DNA from: Myxococcales bacterium
Lineage (GTDB): Bacteria > Myxococcota_A > Polyangia > Palsa-1104
Direction of reading: 5' to 3'
NCBI GenBank assembly: GCA_028287105.1
Contig: JAQBQH010000099.1
Location: forward strand, 1-64,000
Length of the DNA stretch: 64,000 nt
In this document: one piece after another, positions 36,601-43,908 of the stretch
Position numbering within the stretch: position 1 is the stretch's first letter
Layout: each line of letters begins with the position of its first letter
Translations under genes and position numbers: made by a program
The notes under the pieces: generated by a model
Databases searched by the model: none
Told to the model about the DNA's origin: nothing
What the model saw: only the letters and a program-made list of their open reading frames with translations

Positions 36601-38132
36601 CCGAAGTAGCTGAAGGTGTCGGTGCCGCTGTAGCCCGCGTTGGGCTGGTACGTGAAGCTGCCGTCGGGGTTGAGCGTGACGGTGCCGTTGGCCGGCGACG
36701 TCCCGACGTCGACCGAAGCGACGGCGATGTCGTTGGCCGTGACGTTGCCGCTGATCGCGCTGTTGTACGGAACCTTGAACGCGTCGTCGATGGCGGCGGG
36801 CACCACCGCCGCGGGCAGCATACCGGGGTCGCCGGCGCTGGCGCCGTTGGCCTCGGCAGCCTTGCGGTTGACGAGCAGGAACGCCTGCATGCCGCCGATC
36901 GGCATGTTGCCGCTCGACAAGTTGAGCGCGCGGTCGAACAGCGCCATCGTCGCCGGCGGGTAGCTCGTCGACGCCGTATCGGAGCCGGCCGGGTTGACCA
37001 GCACGTCGTGAGTCTTGCCCGCCGTCAGCAGCACTTCGGTCTGCAGCTTGGGATTGCCGGGCGCGCGATTGCCGTCCTCGGCGACGAGCGCCATCGTCGC
37101 GCCGACGAGCGACGGAACGTGCGTGCGCGATCCGGCGTTCGCCAATCGCACCAGAACGTTGCCGGTCTGCTTGAAGGTGCCGGCGATATCGAGCGCCGAT
37201 TTCTGCGGGGCCGTCCGGTCGAAGTAGCGACCGTTGATCAGAAAGTAGGTCGGCGCGTAGTTGACCGCCGCCGGGTAGCACGGCTGGTCCTTGCAGGACG
37301 GATCATTGAAGCGCACGTTGAAGTCGGCGTCGCTGGTGCGGCCCGCCTGCGCCGCGGCGTCGACGGCGCTGTTCTGCGCGACGTCGAGCTCGCTGAACAA
37401 GAGCGTCGCCTCGGCGTCGTAGGTCACGGCCGGCGCCGTCAGTCCCGCCGCCGGATACGCCGTGCCCGGCGCCGAGTTCGTCGGCGACTCGGTCACGATC
37501 AGAACGCCGTAGAGGCCCATCGGCACTTGCAGCGACGGCAGCGTGCCGGTCTCGTAGATGTACGTGCCGGGCCTGAGGCTCGGCCACGACAGCGTCGAGG
37601 TCGTCTTCGCCGCCACTTCGGTGCCGAACGAGCGCACGCGCCGCCCCTGCTGCGGCGGCACGAACGTAGGTCCGCCCGCGGGCGCGTTGGCCGGGAACGT
37701 CGTCGCCGTTTGGCCCGTGTGCGCCGGGCCGTTCATCTTCGCCGGCGAGCCGACGCCGCCGCCGATCTGGCCGAGGATGACGAACGACGTCGGTATCGGC
37801 AGCGCGTTCGTCAGCTCGATCGTGAGCGACGTGTTCGCCTGCGCCACGATCGTCGGGCCGGGCGCCCAGGTCGCGGAGCAGCCGCTGTTCGCGCAGAAGC
37901 CCCACATCGGCGCCGTGCTGCCGTCGCGCAGCGCCATGGACATGCGCTGCGCCGTCAGCTGCACCGATGTGCCGGGCACGTTGGCGATCGTCTGCACCAG
38001 CCCGGCCGCCGGCGCCGTGCTCGCGCCGTCGGTCTTGGCGGGATTGGGCTTCGTGCACGACGCCATCATCAACAGCGGTGCCACGACGGCGACGGTCGAC
38101 AGTCGACGATTGTGAGCGAAGAGCCGAGCCAT
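30666..38132 (-). CDS. giant modular lipoprotein: cupredoxin-like N-terminus, Ig/SdrD modules, beta-helix C-terminus
   Basis: 2488 residues from ATG 38132, preceded by GGGGGGAAG. MARLFAHNRRLSTVAVVAPL then LMMASC gives lipidation at Cys26. Approximate layout: residues 40-400 multicopper-oxidase-like cupredoxin folds (GTYIYETGTLPSLQVPMGLY, GKTHDVLVNPAG); 450-650 two cadherin/VCBS-type modules (NGTVTLNPDGSFTYQPNAGY); about 650-1750 mixed SdrD/carboxypeptidase-regulatory modules (DLNKNGIYDDGEPGI near 1094) and an IPT-like stretch; 1830-2488 a right-handed parallel beta-helix (GGGSIQAAIDAAAPGTLILV) ending in YDIGADEF. The cupredoxin part lacks HxH copper motifs: YIYETGT replaces the expected YxHSH. 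It may scaffold the two oxidases at the cell surface. Third oxidase-related gene in the operon, 30 bp after the second. Confidence 0.9.
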   Translation of the reverse strand: MARLFAHNRRLSTVAVVAPLLMMASCTKPNPAKTDGASTAPAAGLVQTIANVPGTSVQLTAQRMSMALRDGSTAPMWGFCANSGCSATWAPGPTIVAQANTSLTIELTNALPIPTSFVILGQIGGGVGSPAKMNGPAHTGQTATTFPANAPAGGPTFVPPQQGRRVRSFGTEVAAKTTSTLSWPSLRPGTYIYETGTLPSLQVPMGLYGVLIVTESPTNSAPGTAYPAAGLTAPAVTYDAEATLLFSELDVAQNSAVDAAAQAGRTSDADFNVRFNDPSCKDQPCYPAAVNYAPTYFLINGRYFDRTAPQKSALDIAGTFKQTGNVLVRLANAGSRTHVPSLVGATMALVAEDGNRAPGNPKLQTEVLLTAGKTHDVLVNPAGSDTASTSYPPATMALFDRALNLSSGNMPIGGMQAFLLVNRKAAEANGASAGDPGMLPAAVVPAAIDDAFKVPYNSAISGNVTANDIAVASVDVGTSPANGTVTLNPDGSFTYQPNAGYSGTDTFSYFGNGHTVGPATVTLTIAAQLTGAANTPRANADSYVSNIATRFSAPRPGVLANDSDPHNFPLTASLGAVGTSTCGSVELNADGSFNVTGNGGSCQFSYSVVNSQGTSSDPATVTVTFGTASNLNVSVTDAKDPTVALADYRWTLQEDLTFKHDTIGTPVLNTRTVGTSFHRSHMTVVATGCVGAVSCGSGQSILDKSGTRVTVSDDQALAKQTTPDQVVLDPRKKYYLSILPGDAGSPPGHAMGGAEIKPIGKDGSNGWAPLKIKLQASPLVPAQMSIYLYEDSAPTNGQNEVGEAPLGGFNIILVDPAGRTGDPAGQQTFDAFNMPLSNSLLGRPGCPDDQNRRTNGTATSSQGNLVGAVYTCPNDPFEGTSRANPAKYALAGHALIKNLTPARYDVIAHPGGARDGAGEVWWQTETLEGTPAQDAFTGINEPQYFQEFGPPGPHVTIGFVNPGRVAAYATANGFVGGHTVQGKITSQHMSRPMDVTLWDAGSYDLLSSTTCQVVLNSLSGGGAALAAAQCAQDGSFKLTNVPAGDFSVTVFDQWLDQIIQTAAVSVPDTTPVVDMGTIPVLSWFTQYDQNIYLDLNKNGIYDDGEPGISNVPLSVRYRNGAPSNVTLSDSAGNGILVELFPLFNWYVAEADTTRYKQTGVHVVVDGGGKPDTDGNGAGLWTSKYATGESTDRVEIPGALSYGFQGFISQRNRVDWGRVPYDKGENGGITGYVVYSSTRPFDDMRYNVQTIWEPLVPRVKVNLYRKDTLPDGTETLVLVDATQTSSWDDYVNLVYGNDGNQYLLDPDGNLRDPSSGTILAKDSGAYPAGRQVNLQCPGQKSDDIFNKVTLAIDGGTLDSKRCYDGQHNWNQVQAAPYDGRYVFPSAAYVAAHKSEVKKAGQLVSLPPGTYIVETVTPPGYDVVKEEDKNILIGDAFVAPVAQQFGPLGSIFILPDQATIGNANPNNPETGDPGFQSNPTTDLGDYSNSNSTTFPRCVGNLHRVPDFLSLYPGAQQVAPFAGMDRPLCDRKQILLADQMQSSATFFIYTQVPVASNNTGIILDDAASEFNATSPDFGEKAAVPFVPISIKDFSGLEISRAYSDQWGAYNMMTPSSWLVNPPTPSGYGPNMLVTCMNDAGPIPDPSGALDPKTGQVQLITDPAYNPGYSTFCYTNPFMPGQTTYLDTPVLPIAAFASGYNPADCALPNATPAIKRVDSDKASFGPWVPTSGATLTIIADGDKQVQNPAYAGPFGTSGNFDSQRTISRHYGFGDERGTLKIGDVDLTAQIQDWSDGTIKVFVPGTTATGELKITTRAGVESVDTVTVTVENATPTYVAGGGSIQAAIDAAAPGTLILVDAGVYNELVVMWKPVRLQGVGASSVVINAAKYPTSKLENWRPFINDLFAIDAVSGNQTGTAQVDPLPTQEITGGVVILEPSVLGSEEGAGITVLAKNLGPNQCNYNGGPRTKFGHVRESNFWCKKSRIDGISVSGGDAGGGIYVNGWAHGLEIANNRVFGNAGAYNGGVRVGVPYLELESLPPRNGRTGQIGGLGYDVGVHIHHNNIAKNGTVEAPAGLGGAGGGVSICAGTDNYSVDHNFICGNFTSSDGGGIGHLGFSQNGRIANNQILFNQSFQQTTSTHGGGIVVEGEPPVAGAVSLGTGNLTIDANVIRGNFAEGGQGGGIRLQQVNGADVVGSNAALWHHVTITNNMIDNNVAGWAGGGISMADTLNATINDNTITLNDAVGTAGVLLSQHGGVGLPKAAGIVSETTTAPLLARTSNKATNAISQPVSLGNNIIWHNRSFYYSAGDTQICPANSASAASSTCASPLPAQGATGQCVGDARYWDLGVLGDTSATPGARRLKPTSSILSANASAYTGNNATDTNPGLKDPYCNGSRILPELGGGKNLGVLNFVAASTADEANNYVSFRYGPLYVQNPQTGATFGNYHLTGDSGTAALDKGVDTGVKSDFDGDARPFNGVYDIGADEFVTR

Positions 38133-38162
38133 GAACTTCCCCCCGTTGTGGAGCACCGCTTA

Positions 38163-39608
38163 CTACTGCGCCTCGTCGATGTGCCAGGTGAACGGATCGA
38201 TCAGCAGCATCGACATCATCCCGCCTGGAAACACGTTGTTCGTCGTGATCTCGCGCTCGTTGTGCGAGTGCCACATATAGGCGTAGCCCGATTCCTTGGG
38301 CGGGTTCTGATTCAACGTCCCCGGCGGCTCGCTGCTCGTCGTGTAGCCGGGCGCGGTCTGCAGCCCGAGGTACGGCGTGCCCGCGTACCACTGACCGATG
38401 GCGACGATCGTCGGGTCGGGCGGCGTCACGGGAATCGGCTTCAAGTGGTCGGCGCACCACTCGCGGTAGTTCGGCGCCGCCGGATTGTTGTGATAGCCGT
38501 TCGCGTCGGGCGTGCAGGTCGTGCCATCTCCGGCCCTGTGGTTGTACACGTCCCAGTTGAGACCCTTGCCCGTCCACGAGAAGATCTGATCCTGGGTCTG
38601 CCCCGACACCGTCGGCGTGGTGAACAAAAGCGGGCCGGCGAGCGAGGTCTTGTCGGTGCTCAGCAAGAGGTTTCCGTCGCGGGCCAGCACGCGCGCGTGA
38701 TTGCCGTGGAAGTGGAACGGATGCTGCCAGCGCCCCTGCCCGACCATGCGCATGAGCACGTTCTCGCCCGGATGCATGTGCGGGTTCGCGTTGTACGGCT
38801 GACGCGGGTAGGCCGGTGAGTACGGCGTGTCCATGTTGTCCGGCATCGAGCGGCCGTTGATCAGGAAGTAGTTCGGGTGGTACGGCTCGATGACGGCGAC
38901 GATCGGCGGGCACGGTCCGGAGCTGCACGCTTGCACCTGCGCGTAGGCGCGATCGTGGATCCGCGAGTCCATCTCGCTCAGCTGGAACATGTACTCGCGG
39001 TCGTAGCAGGTCGACGGGTGGTTGTACGCGGAGGACGCCAGCGAGAAGTCGCCCTTGGTGCAATTGGCCGGCGGATGCGCGGGCCGCACGATGACCGCGC
39101 CGAAGAGGCCCATCTCGATCTGCAGATCGGCGTGCGTGCCGCTGTAGTACGCGTAGGTGCCAGGCTTGTCGGCCTTGAACGTGTACGTCACGACGCCACC
39201 GACGGGCGCCTCCTTGGTCAAGAGCCCGTTGACGCCGCCGCTCGAAGTAACTTTGAAGCCGGGAAACAGGATCGACGTGTTGCCCGCGGCGACGGGCAGC
39301 CCGTTGCGCAGCTGCACCGTGACCGTGTCGCCCTCGGTGACGATCAGCGTCGGGCCGGGCAGCTGCATCTGCGGACAGTTGCCGGGGAACGGCGCGAACG
39401 CGGGGCCGCTCGACGCCGCTGCGTCGCAGCCGTAGCCCCACGAGTAGATCGACGCACCATCGGGCTGGCTGGTGAAGTCGTCGCTCGCGACGAGGTTGAA
39501 CGTAGTGCCGGTGATACCGGGAACCGCCGCGCTCGCGGAGTGCGCGCCGCCGAGGGTCACCAGGATGCCGAAGATCAGGCCGCGTCTCATCGTCGTCGTG
39601 GGTCGCAT
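38163..39608 (-). CDS. multicopper oxidase homologue carrying L1/L2-type copper motifs
   Basis: 481 residues with a signal peptide (MRRGLIFGILVTLGGAHSAS) and three cupredoxin-like segments. PGPTLIVTEGDTVTVQLRNG is the standard multicopper-oxidase opening. The only copper motifs are HPFHFHGNH (His296, His299, His301) and WHSH (His447, His449) near the end. HFHG and YMWHSH match the two trinuclear-site motifs of the N-terminal half of classical enzymes. No HCH motif exists, so there is no type 1 copper site; the first cupredoxin has GTYAYYSGTHADLQ where YHSH is expected. ATG 39608 follows TAGGAG, which overlaps the previous stop codon. Likely functions with the next-door oxidase protein (39618-41285). 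Confidence 0.88.
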   Translation of the reverse strand: MRPTTTMRRGLIFGILVTLGGAHSASAAVPGITGTTFNLVASDDFTSQPDGASIYSWGYGCDAAASSGPAFAPFPGNCPQMQLPGPTLIVTEGDTVTVQLRNGLPVAAGNTSILFPGFKVTSSGGVNGLLTKEAPVGGVVTYTFKADKPGTYAYYSGTHADLQIEMGLFGAVIVRPAHPPANCTKGDFSLASSAYNHPSTCYDREYMFQLSEMDSRIHDRAYAQVQACSSGPCPPIVAVIEPYHPNYFLINGRSMPDNMDTPYSPAYPRQPYNANPHMHPGENVLMRMVGQGRWQHPFHFHGNHARVLARDGNLLLSTDKTSLAGPLLFTTPTVSGQTQDQIFSWTGKGLNWDVYNHRAGDGTTCTPDANGYHNNPAAPNYREWCADHLKPIPVTPPDPTIVAIGQWYAGTPYLGLQTAPGYTTSSEPPGTLNQNPPKESGYAYMWHSHNEREITTNNVFPGGMMSMLLIDPFTWHIDEAQ

Positions 39609-39617
39609 CGGCAGCTC

Positions 39618-41285
39618 CTAGCGAACTACGATCTCGGTCATCATGCCGCCGAAGTTCTCGGCGTCGTTCGACAGATGATCGAGGTTGGTGGCGTAGAGGT
39701 AATACGTGCCCTTGGGGATCCCCGTCGCGTCGAGGATCACGTCGGCCGATTCACCGCCGCCGAGGGTGATGGAGTTGGTGTTGTAGTAGAGGTTGTTGCC
39801 GCCCATATCGCGCAGGAGGCGCGCATTCTGGGCGATGACCGTCATCGGGATGCCGACGGTTCCGAGCGTCGTGAACTCGGTGGTGCTCAGATCCGAAACG
39901 CGCAGCAGCGCGCGCTTCTGCCCCTTGCCCGAATCGATGACGATGAGGCTCGGCAGCGGCTGCGCCGGGCGCTGAACCCCATCGGCGCCGAGGGTCGAGA
40001 TGGCCGAGGTCTCGACGGTGTCGGGATAGCTGCGCCCGCTCAGCATGAAGTACTTGTCCTTCAGGTCGACGAACGACTCCGGATTGAAGGTCATGCCGAC
40101 GTAGTGGAAGTTCGGGTCGAAGCCCATCATCTGGATGGGATATTCGACGTCGTATTGGGTGGACCCGTCGCCGTCGTTGTACGCGTAGAGCGTTCCGACG
40201 CGCGGCATCACGACGAGGTTCGGCGGCGGCGCCGGCGTCTGGCCGGTGCAGAGGATGTCCGAGCAGGTCAAGCCCGTCACCGTCGTCGGATCGACCGCGG
40301 CCGCCCTCTTGTTGGCGAGCACGAGCGCACTCAACAGCGACTGGTTGAGGGCGACGCGGTTCTGGCGCGGCCGAACGTAGAGCTGGCCGACCATGCCCAT
40401 CTCGAGGTGCTCGGGCGGCGTGATGTGGCAATGCCAGAAGTAGGTGCCGGCGTCCGGCGCCGTATAGTAATAGGTGAAGCTGCCGCCGATGTTGATGGCG
40501 ACCGACGCATCGGGCACACCGTCGAAATACGACGACGCGTTCGGGTAGCCGTGGAAGTGGACCGTGTGCTGCTCGAAGAGATCGGGCCGCATGATCATTC
40601 CGGGATTGCTCAGCGTCAGGAAGAACTCGTCGTCCTCGTCGATGGCCATGAGCGGCGCCGGGAAGTTGGCGGCGAGCACGCCCATCTCCATGATGCCGGC
40701 CGGCTCGGTGATGGCGCCGTTGTTGGGCTTTGCGGCGAGGTTGTTGGTGCCGGGCGCAATCAAGCACTTGACCCCGCCGCTGGAGCGGTCGGGGCAGTCG
40801 GCGAGCGTGTTGCAAACGGTCCCGGCCGGATTGGTGCCGCCGAGACAGACGCCGACAGCGCCCATCGTCGAGTAGTTGGGGCCGACGTACGGGGTGTTGA
40901 ACTCCGACGCGATCAGCGTTCCCGGCTGGCCCGACTGGATCGCCTGGAGGCCCGACAGCGGGCTGAAGCCGAAGAGGTAGATCTGGTGGCCGTCGCCCAT
41001 GGTGGCGAAGCCGTCGCCGCCGGCGACGTGCTGACACTTGATCTGTCCCGGATGATTCGGATCGAGCTTGCCGCCGGGCGGAACGCACACGCCGCCCGAC
41101 GAGCAGTCGGCGTTCGCGGCGCAGGACTTCGTGCGCGCGTTCGAGCAGGCACCCGGATGCAGCTTCGTCACCGGCGGGCACTGCACGCGGAACGACTGCG
41201 CGTGCGCCGTCGGCGCGAAGAGACCGAGCGCCAGGGCTGCGAGGGCCAGGCGACTCGGCTTCGGTAATCCGAGCTGGCGGCTCAT
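39618..41285 (-). CDS. multicopper oxidase homologue carrying L3/L4-type copper motifs and Cys-rich insert
   Basis: 555 residues with a signal peptide (LALAALALGLFAPTAHA). Residues about 36-70 form a Cys-rich segment (CSNARTKSCAANADCSSGGV) of a kind common in myxobacterial exported proteins. Residues 205-305 are a cupredoxin domain with HTVHFHG (His240, His243, His245) and YFWHCH plus H and M (His285, Cys286, His287, His293, Met298), i.e. type 1 copper ligands and half of a trinuclear site. The spacing after HCH is two residues longer than usual. A second cupredoxin-like half ends the protein and has no obvious ligands. The gene starts inside the stop of the small lipoprotein gene (ATGA). Confidence 0.88.
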   Translation of the reverse strand: MSRQLGLPKPSRLALAALALGLFAPTAHAQSFRVQCPPVTKLHPGACSNARTKSCAANADCSSGGVCVPPGGKLDPNHPGQIKCQHVAGGDGFATMGDGHQIYLFGFSPLSGLQAIQSGQPGTLIASEFNTPYVGPNYSTMGAVGVCLGGTNPAGTVCNTLADCPDRSSGGVKCLIAPGTNNLAAKPNNGAITEPAGIMEMGVLAANFPAPLMAIDEDDEFFLTLSNPGMIMRPDLFEQHTVHFHGYPNASSYFDGVPDASVAINIGGSFTYYYTAPDAGTYFWHCHITPPEHLEMGMVGQLYVRPRQNRVALNQSLLSALVLANKRAAAVDPTTVTGLTCSDILCTGQTPAPPPNLVVMPRVGTLYAYNDGDGSTQYDVEYPIQMMGFDPNFHYVGMTFNPESFVDLKDKYFMLSGRSYPDTVETSAISTLGADGVQRPAQPLPSLIVIDSGKGQKRALLRVSDLSTTEFTTLGTVGIPMTVIAQNARLLRDMGGNNLYYNTNSITLGGGESADVILDATGIPKGTYYLYATNLDHLSNDAENFGGMMTEIVVR

Positions 41286-41539
41286 CGCGGACCCGCGTGG
41301 CGATGGCGGGCGACCCGGTGGGTCACGCGCAGCCGAACCGGGTGCGTCGTCGTCGCCGGAGCGGCTTCATCATTGTTGCTCGGCGCGATGTCCGAGATGT
41401 CGACGCCGTTGCCGGCGACGCTGCCCTGCCCGTTCGTGGGCTCGCGGGTGGCGCATCCGCTAAGCACGCCGGCCGCCAGCAAAATAGACGCATAGCGCAC
41501 GATCGCGGCGCGAATCGGCAATGCAATGTAGACCGCCAT
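41282..41539 (-). CDS. small lipoprotein, first gene of the copper-oxidase operon
   Basis: 85 residues. MAVYIALPIRAAIVRYASIL then LAAGVLSGC is a lipoprotein signal with lipidation at Cys29. The short mature part (ATREPTNGQGSVAGNGVDIS...) ends in a His/Arg-rich tail (THPVRLRVTHRVARHRHAG) that could bind metal. ATG 41539 follows AGGGGG. Its TGA overlaps the next ATG by 4 bp. No family recognised. Confidence 0.65.
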   Translation of the reverse strand: MAVYIALPIRAAIVRYASILLAAGVLSGCATREPTNGQGSVAGNGVDISDIAPSNNDEAAPATTTHPVRLRVTHRVARHRHAGPR

Positions 41540-42139
41540 TACCTACCCCCTGGTGCTTTGAAATACATTTCGTTTCGACAAAAAATTGCCGGATTTTCGA
41601 GCGGGACATAGGCAAAAAATCGATGTGATATACCGCATCTTCCCGATGCCTAGTGTGGGCACTGGCGGCGAAGGCGCCGAAACATGAGTCAATGTACGCA
41701 TTCCCCTCCGTGCATAATTAACTCAAGTTAGATTTCTACGTCAACGACTTTTGTGAGCCACATTAGCTAAATTTTCCAAGCTCGCGTCTCCGCACGGAAG
41801 AACGTCGGTTGTTTCCGGTAACACCGGCCCGACCTGTGTTCTGCCCGATCGAGTTGTGAGATAGCGTTCGGTTATTCGGCAAGACGTGGTCGTCGGTCTA
41901 GTAGGATCTTTTTTCCTGATGAGGTTGCCGTCGACGGGCGCGGATGCCGCCGATCCGTCGACGCGCGCGGCAGGTCCTACGCCAGCGGCTCATTGCAGGG
42001 AGCAGACACGGGCTCCGCGTTGCTTCCACTCCGCGTCGCTGATGGCGAAATCGAGTGATCGCCCCGGTTCCGCGCGCCACGTACCGACCCACAAAGGGCC
42101 GACACGTTTGGCCGCACCCACCTGGAACGGAGGCCTCCC
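41540..42139. other. long AT-rich divergent regulatory interval
   Basis: 600 bp separate the copper-oxidase operon from the formaldehyde-dehydrogenase-like gene. The stretch 41560-41800 is strikingly AT-rich (runs such as AAAAAATTG and CATAATTAACTCAAG) compared with its surroundings, as expected for promoters or protein-binding DNA. Open frames here are short and unlike any family. Confidence 0.55.
41716..41744 (-). promoter_or_regulatory. candidate promoter for the copper-oxidase operon
   Basis: On the minus strand TTGACG (complement of 41739-41744) and TTAATT (complement of 41716-41721) are separated by 17 bp. The -35 matches consensus at five of six positions, the -10 at three. The implied leader to ATG 41539 is about 170 nt, long enough to hold a regulatory site. 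Weak by itself, but it sits in the AT-rich part of the interval. Confidence 0.3.
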
Positions 42140-43279
42140 ATGAACGCCCTGGTCTACGAAGGACCGCGCAAGGTCAGCGTCAGACAAGTACCGGATGCCA
42201 AGATCGAGCGACCCACCGATGTGCTGGTGAAGATCACGAGCACCAACATCTGCGGATCGGATCTGCACATGTACGAGGGGCGCACGGACATGCAGGCCGG
42301 CCGCGTGCTCGGCCACGAGAACCTCGGCGTCGTGACCGAGGTGGGGCCTGCCGTCGTGCGCATCAAGAAGGGTGACTGGGTCTGCCTGCCGTTCAATATC
42401 GGCTGCGGCTTCTGCAAGAACTGCGACCGCGGCTTCACCGGCTTCTGCCTCACCACCAACCCGCCGACCGCGGGTGCGGCCTACGGCTTTGCCGGAATGG
42501 GACCGTACAGCGGCGGTCAGGCGGAATATCTGCGAGTTCCGTTCGGCGACTTCAACTGCTTGCGCCTCCCCGACGACGCCGAGGAGAAGCAGCTCGATTA
42601 CGTGATGGTCTCCGACATTTTTCCCACCGGCTATCACGCGACCGAGCTGGCCGGCGTGCAACCGGGCGACTCGGTCGTCATTTACGGCTCGGGCCCGGTC
42701 GGGCTGATGGCCGCGTACTCGGCGATCCTCAAGAGCGCCAGCAAGGTCATGGTGGTCGATCGCCATCCCGATCGGCTCAAGCTCGCCGAGAAGATCGGCG
42801 CCATCGCCATCGACGACTCGAAGGGATCTCCGGTCGAACAGGTCCTCGCGCTGACCGGCGGCGAAGGCGCCGACAAAGGCTGCGAGTGTGTCGGCTACCA
42901 GTGTCACGACCCGCAAGGGCACGAGCATCCGAACATGACGATGAACAACCTGGTGAAGTCGGTGCGCCCGACCGGCGGCATCGGCGTCGTCGGTGTCTTC
43001 ATACCGACCGATCCGGGCGCGCCCGACCCGTTGGCGAAACAGGGCGACATCGTGTTCGACATGGGGCTCTTCTGGTTCAAGGGGCAGCGCGTCGGCACCG
43101 GTCAGTGCAACGTGAAGACCTACAACCGGCACCTGCGCAACCTCATCCACGTCGGTAAGGCGAAGCCGTCGTTCATCGTCTCGCACAAGCTGCCGCTCAA
43201 AGAAGCGCCCAACGCCTACCAGCATTTCGATGCGCGCGACAACGGCTGGACCAAAGTCGTGCTCCAGCCCCAGGCCTGA
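42140..43279 (+). CDS. zinc alcohol dehydrogenase, glutathione-independent formaldehyde dehydrogenase-like
   Basis: 379 residues of the medium-chain zinc dehydrogenase family. Catalytic zinc: Cys in NICGSDLHMYEG and His-Glu in GHENLG. Structural zinc: clustered Cys in GCGFCKNCDRGFTGFC. Rossmann motif: VVIYGSGPVGLMAA followed by VVDRHPDRL. Segments FPTGYHATELAGVQPGDSV and CECVGYQCHDPQGHEH are characteristic of the Pseudomonas-type formaldehyde dehydrogenase (NAD-bound dismutase), which oxidises formaldehyde without glutathione. Slightly shorter than that enzyme (398). ATG 42140 has GGAGG. Substrate could be another small aldehyde or alcohol. Confidence 0.88.
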   Translation: MNALVYEGPRKVSVRQVPDAKIERPTDVLVKITSTNICGSDLHMYEGRTDMQAGRVLGHENLGVVTEVGPAVVRIKKGDWVCLPFNIGCGFCKNCDRGFTGFCLTTNPPTAGAAYGFAGMGPYSGGQAEYLRVPFGDFNCLRLPDDAEEKQLDYVMVSDIFPTGYHATELAGVQPGDSVVIYGSGPVGLMAAYSAILKSASKVMVVDRHPDRLKLAEKIGAIAIDDSKGSPVEQVLALTGGEGADKGCECVGYQCHDPQGHEHPNMTMNNLVKSVRPTGGIGVVGVFIPTDPGAPDPLAKQGDIVFDMGLFWFKGQRVGTGQCNVKTYNRHLRNLIHVGKAKPSFIVSHKLPLKEAPNAYQHFDARDNGWTKVVLQPQA

Positions 43280-43463
43280 CACGAGCGACAGCTGGGCGCA
43301 CCGGGCTCGTCCGCGCCAGCACGCAAGGAGCTCACGGTAGGCCTGGTCGCGGGATCGGGGCCTGCCGCAAGAGCTCGTCGAGCGCAGCGCCGGCCCGTGC
43401 CGCGGCACGCCGGATGCGTGCATGGGATCCGTGTTGCGCGAGCCTGCGCATCAGGAGGCCCAA

Positions 43464-43880
43464 ATGAAGACACCGATTCGCAAGATTCTCCTCGTCGTGC
43501 CGTTCCTCTCCGCTGTTGCCTTCTCGGGTATTGCAGCAGCACAGCAGCCCCCCGTCGTCGGACGGCAGGCGGTACCGCTTGGCGTAACCGTGGAGGAGAT
43601 GGTGGTCGTCGCCAAAGGCTGGAGCGTCAAGAAGGAGCTGATCGGCAAGCAGGTCTATAACGACAAGGGCGAGAAGATCGGATCCATCGACGACGTGATC
43701 CTCAGTCCGGACAAGTCGGCTTCGTTCACCATCATCGGCACCGGAGGCTTCGTGGGGCTCGGCCGGCACGATCTGGCGATTCCATTCGGCCAGCTCGAGG
43801 TGACGAACAACCGCATCGTCCTGCCGAACGCCACGAAGGAAGCGCTCAAGGCGCTGCCGCCCTTCCAGTACGCGAAGTAA
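43464..43880 (+). CDS. exported PRC-barrel domain protein
   Basis: 138 residues from ATG 43464, fixed by AGGAGG. Signal peptide MKTPIRKILLVVPFLSAVAF ... GIAAAQQ. Residues about 58-125 are a PRC-barrel (LIGKQVYNDKGEKIGSIDDV ... GLGRHDLAIPFGQLEV). Exported PRC-barrel proteins are often stress-related envelope proteins of unknown action. It lies 184 bp downstream of the dehydrogenase and is probably separately transcribed. Convergent with the erythromycin-esterase family gene. Confidence 0.85.
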   Translation: MKTPIRKILLVVPFLSAVAFSGIAAAQQPPVVGRQAVPLGVTVEEMVVVAKGWSVKKELIGKQVYNDKGEKIGSIDDVILSPDKSASFTIIGTGGFVGLGRHDLAIPFGQLEVTNNRIVLPNATKEALKALPPFQYAK

Positions 43881-43908
43881 GCGACGTCCTACCTCATCGG
43901 CTCCTCGC

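Noticed and set aside
31146-38819. A 2557-codon plus-strand open frame antisense to the giant lipoprotein gene
   Set aside because: Its translation is Arg/Val/Asp/Ala-rich with no domains, whereas the minus strand shows a lipobox, cupredoxin, SdrD-like and beta-helix features. Long antisense frames are expected when third positions are strongly G/C.
37303-39441. A 712-codon minus-strand frame overlapping the multicopper oxidase and giant genes
   Set aside because: Arg-rich shadow of the two genes in another frame; it contains none of the copper motifs that the chosen frames show.
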